Both the position numbers and the translations under genes were made by a program. This document shows, one piece after another, positions 6,880-8,327 of a DNA stretch of 8,327 nucleotides. The stretch is from Bacteroidota bacterium (GTDB taxonomy: Bacteria > Bacteroidota > Bacteroidia > Bacteroidales > VadinHA17): assembly GCA_030631445.1 (NCBI GenBank), contig DAOVLD010000060.1, positions 1-8,327 on the forward strand. The letters run 5' to 3'. Numbering within the stretch: the first letter of the stretch is position 1; each line of letters opens with the position of its first letter. The notes beneath the pieces are model-generated. The model ran no database searches. It saw only the letters and a list, made by a program, of their open reading frames with translations, and was not told the DNA's origin.

Positions 6880-7674
6880 ATGACTTTTTCAAAAAAAATA
6901 ATCTGGATTACCGGTGCATCATCAGGAATAGGTGAAGCTTTGGTATATGATTTTGTTGAGCAGGGAGCAACAGTAATAGCTTCATCCCGTAATGAAAAAA
7001 GGCTTCAACAGGTAAAGAAAAACTGTGGTAAGAACGAAAATTCCTGTTTTATTCAGGTGCTGGATATGGAGCAACAGGATAACTATCCGGAACTGGTAGA
7101 AAAAATTATTCAAACCTATAAAAAGATTGATATATTACTCCATGTGGCAGGAGTGAGCCAGCGATCGTCAGATGAAGATATCTCTCTTGAAACAATCAGG
7201 AGGATTTTTGAAATAAATTTTTTCGGTACAGTGGCATTGACGAAAGCTGTTTTACCCTATATGAAGGCTCAAGGATATGGACATATAGCAGTTACGAGCA
7301 GTATTGTTGGAAAATTCGGGTTCCCAATGAGGTCTGCCTATTCCGCTTCAAAGCATGCCTTACACGGATATTTTGAAACTTTGCGGGCTGAACTTCATGG
7401 GAAAAATATTTCAATTACTATTATTATACCCGGGAGGGTTAATACAGCGATATCAGACAATGCACTCACAGGTGATGGTAAGCGTTGGGGTAAAAGGGAT
7501 GCCGGGCAAAAGGGTGGTATCCCTGCTGAAAAAGCCTCAAAAATTATTCTAAAATCCATCAGCAAAAAGAAAAAAGAGGTCTTAGTTGGAGGCAAGGATC
7601 TTATTATGGTGCATTTGAAAAGGTTTTTCCCGTGTATTTTCTGGAGAATAATACACCGTATTAGTCCAACCTGA
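6880..7674 (+). CDS. Short-chain dehydrogenase/reductase (classical SDR, DHRS7/11beta-HSD1-like)
   Basis: This 264-residue Rossmann-fold NAD(P)-dependent oxidoreductase has the cofactor loop TGASSGIG at 11-18. Arg37 in the SSRN segment at the end of the second strand suggests a preference for NADPH. Catalytic residues are Asn113 (EINFFG), Ser141 (TSSIVGK), and Tyr154 and Lys158 in YSASK. PGRVNT (184-189) follows, as usual. The structural NNAG motif is replaced by HVAG at 88-91, an unusual change. The C-terminus (about 229-264) is basic and then hydrophobic/aromatic, KKKKEV to LKRFFPCIFWRII, as in DHRS7-like members, and may attach the protein to the membrane surface. The substrate cannot be told from sequence. 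The start ATG gives the normal short lead to the first beta strand. A VOC gene follows 46 bp downstream, so the two may share a pathway. Confidence 0.9.
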   Translation: MTFSKKIIWITGASSGIGEALVYDFVEQGATVIASSRNEKRLQQVKKNCGKNENSCFIQVLDMEQQDNYPELVEKIIQTYKKIDILLHVAGVSQRSSDEDISLETIRRIFEINFFGTVALTKAVLPYMKAQGYGHIAVTSSIVGKFGFPMRSAYSASKHALHGYFETLRAELHGKNISITIIIPGRVNTAISDNALTGDGKRWGKRDAGQKGGIPAEKASKIILKSISKKKKEVLVGGKDLIMVHLKRFFPCIFWRIIHRISPT

Positions 7675-7695
7675 TGGAATTCAAAAATAAGTTAT

Positions 7696-7703
7696 TAGCT
7701 TTG
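7696..7703 (+). promoter_or_regulatory. Candidate Bacteroidota -7 promoter box upstream of the VOC gene
   Basis: TAGCTTTG is an exact match to TAnnTTTG and ends 17 bp before the VOC start codon, within the 46-bp gap after the SDR gene. This suggests that the VOC gene can be transcribed on its own even if it also receives read-through from the SDR gene. No -33 TTTG is seen at the usual distance. Confidence 0.45.
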
Positions 7704-7720
7704 ACGAAATAATATATATT

Positions 7721-8327
7721 ATGAACGATGTAGTTATTAGCGGGATACAGCAAGTCGGTATTGGAGTTTCAAATCTTAAGGAAGCATGGAAATGGTACAG
7801 GGAAAATTTTGGAATGGATGTAAGGGTTTTTGAAGAAAAAGCACAGGCCGGACTGATGAAATTATATACGGGTGGAAAAACACGCAGTCGTCATGCAGCG
7901 TTAGCTCTGAACCTTCAGGGTGGCGGCGGATTTGAGATCTGGCAGTATACCGACAGGGTTCCTGAAGCGCCCGAATTTGATATTTGTCTTGGTGACCTTG
8001 GGATTTTTGCCGTTAAAATAAAAACCAAAGATGTAAAAAACACCTATGAGCAATTTAAATTGCGAAATCTTAATCTTCTTGGTGATGTAAAACAAGATCC
8101 ACGGGGTGAAAAATATTTCTTTGTCAAAGATCCTTATGGAAATCTGTTCCAGGTAGTAAATGGAAACAACTGGTTTAGAAAAGAAAAGAAGCTTACAGGT
8201 GCAGCTTATGGTGTAATGATAGGCACTTCAAATATAGAGCTTGCCAGGAAATTTTATTCTAACATTCTCGGATACGATCAGATAGTTTATGATGAAACGG
8301 GGGTTTTTAATGATTTTTCAGGGATAA
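7721..8327 (+). CDS. VOC superfamily (glyoxalase/bleomycin-resistance/dioxygenase fold) protein, 3'-truncated
   Basis: From the ATG at 7721 the frame stays open for 202 codons to the right edge, so the C-terminus is missing. The protein opens MNDVVISGIQQVGIGVSNLK, the first strand and helix of a VOC module. FEIWQYTD (71-78) ends the first betaalphabetabetabeta unit, and GIFAVKIKTKDV to DPYGNLFQVV (94-146) forms the second. A further module begins near 160 (YGVMIGTSNIELARKFYSNI), so the full protein has at least three and probably four modules. Positions equivalent to VOC metal ligands read Gln11, Glu72, a hydrophobic residue near 95, and Gln144, so metal binding is uncertain. It lies 46 bp after the SDR gene with its own promoter-like box. 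Members of this fold isomerise, cleave or bind small molecules; the function here is unknown. Confidence 0.87.
   Translation, partial: MNDVVISGIQQVGIGVSNLKEAWKWYRENFGMDVRVFEEKAQAGLMKLYTGGKTRSRHAALALNLQGGGGFEIWQYTDRVPEAPEFDICLGDLGIFAVKIKTKDVKNTYEQFKLRNLNLLGDVKQDPRGEKYFFVKDPYGNLFQVVNGNNWFRKEKKLTGAAYGVMIGTSNIELARKFYSNILGYDQIVYDETGVFNDFSGI

Noticed and set aside
7901..8095. 64-codon minus-strand open frame at the right end
   Set aside because: It is antisense to the VOC coding sequence, whose modules are clearly recognisable on the plus strand.

Overview
The window looks like chromosomal DNA of a Bacteroidota member, probably from the Bacteroidales/Marinilabiliales side. Three things point there. 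It has AT-rich spacers and A-rich leaders without Shine-Dalgarno sequences. It has TAnnTTTG-like promoter boxes. It also has typical gene families: DUF4369 + thioredoxin-fold lipoproteins, a Bacteroidetes-type glycogen debranching enzyme beside a family-4 glycosyltransferase, and a calcineurin-type LpxH. No RNA genes, CRISPR arrays, insertion sequences or phage genes were seen.

Layout. Positions 1-2150 (minus strand) hold a glycogen-metabolism block: a debranching enzyme, then, 70 bp downstream, the first 46 codons of a glycosyltransferase that runs off the left edge. Positions 2151-2448 are a divergent spacer with a candidate promoter and a possible leader hairpin. Positions 2449-5515 (plus strand) form a tight three-gene unit: two tandem paralogous thioredoxin-fold lipoproteins (ATGA overlap), then an LpxH-like lipid A phosphoesterase with a GTG start. 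Positions 5502-6656 (minus) encode a DUF819 polytopic membrane protein whose 3' end overlaps lpxH by 14 bp. Positions 6657-6879 are a second divergent spacer. Positions 6880-7674 (plus) encode a classical short-chain dehydrogenase, followed by a VOC (glyoxalase-fold) protein that starts at 7721 and is cut by the right edge.

How the genes fit together. The left block serves storage-polysaccharide turnover in the cytoplasm. The middle unit has an envelope theme: two lipoproteins acting outside the cytoplasmic membrane and one lipid A biosynthesis step. The SDR/VOC pair resembles small-molecule redox and metabolite-modifying enzymes, but no substrate can be read from the sequence.

Most of the window is ordinary core-genome content. 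The points most worth a second look are: the second lipoprotein has lost the nucleophilic cysteine of the CxxC site while its twin keeps it; a leader hairpin upstream of the lipoproteins has a duplicated 3' arm; and a five-codon mini-ORF hands over to the GTG start of lpxH. I found no convincing new multi-gene system.
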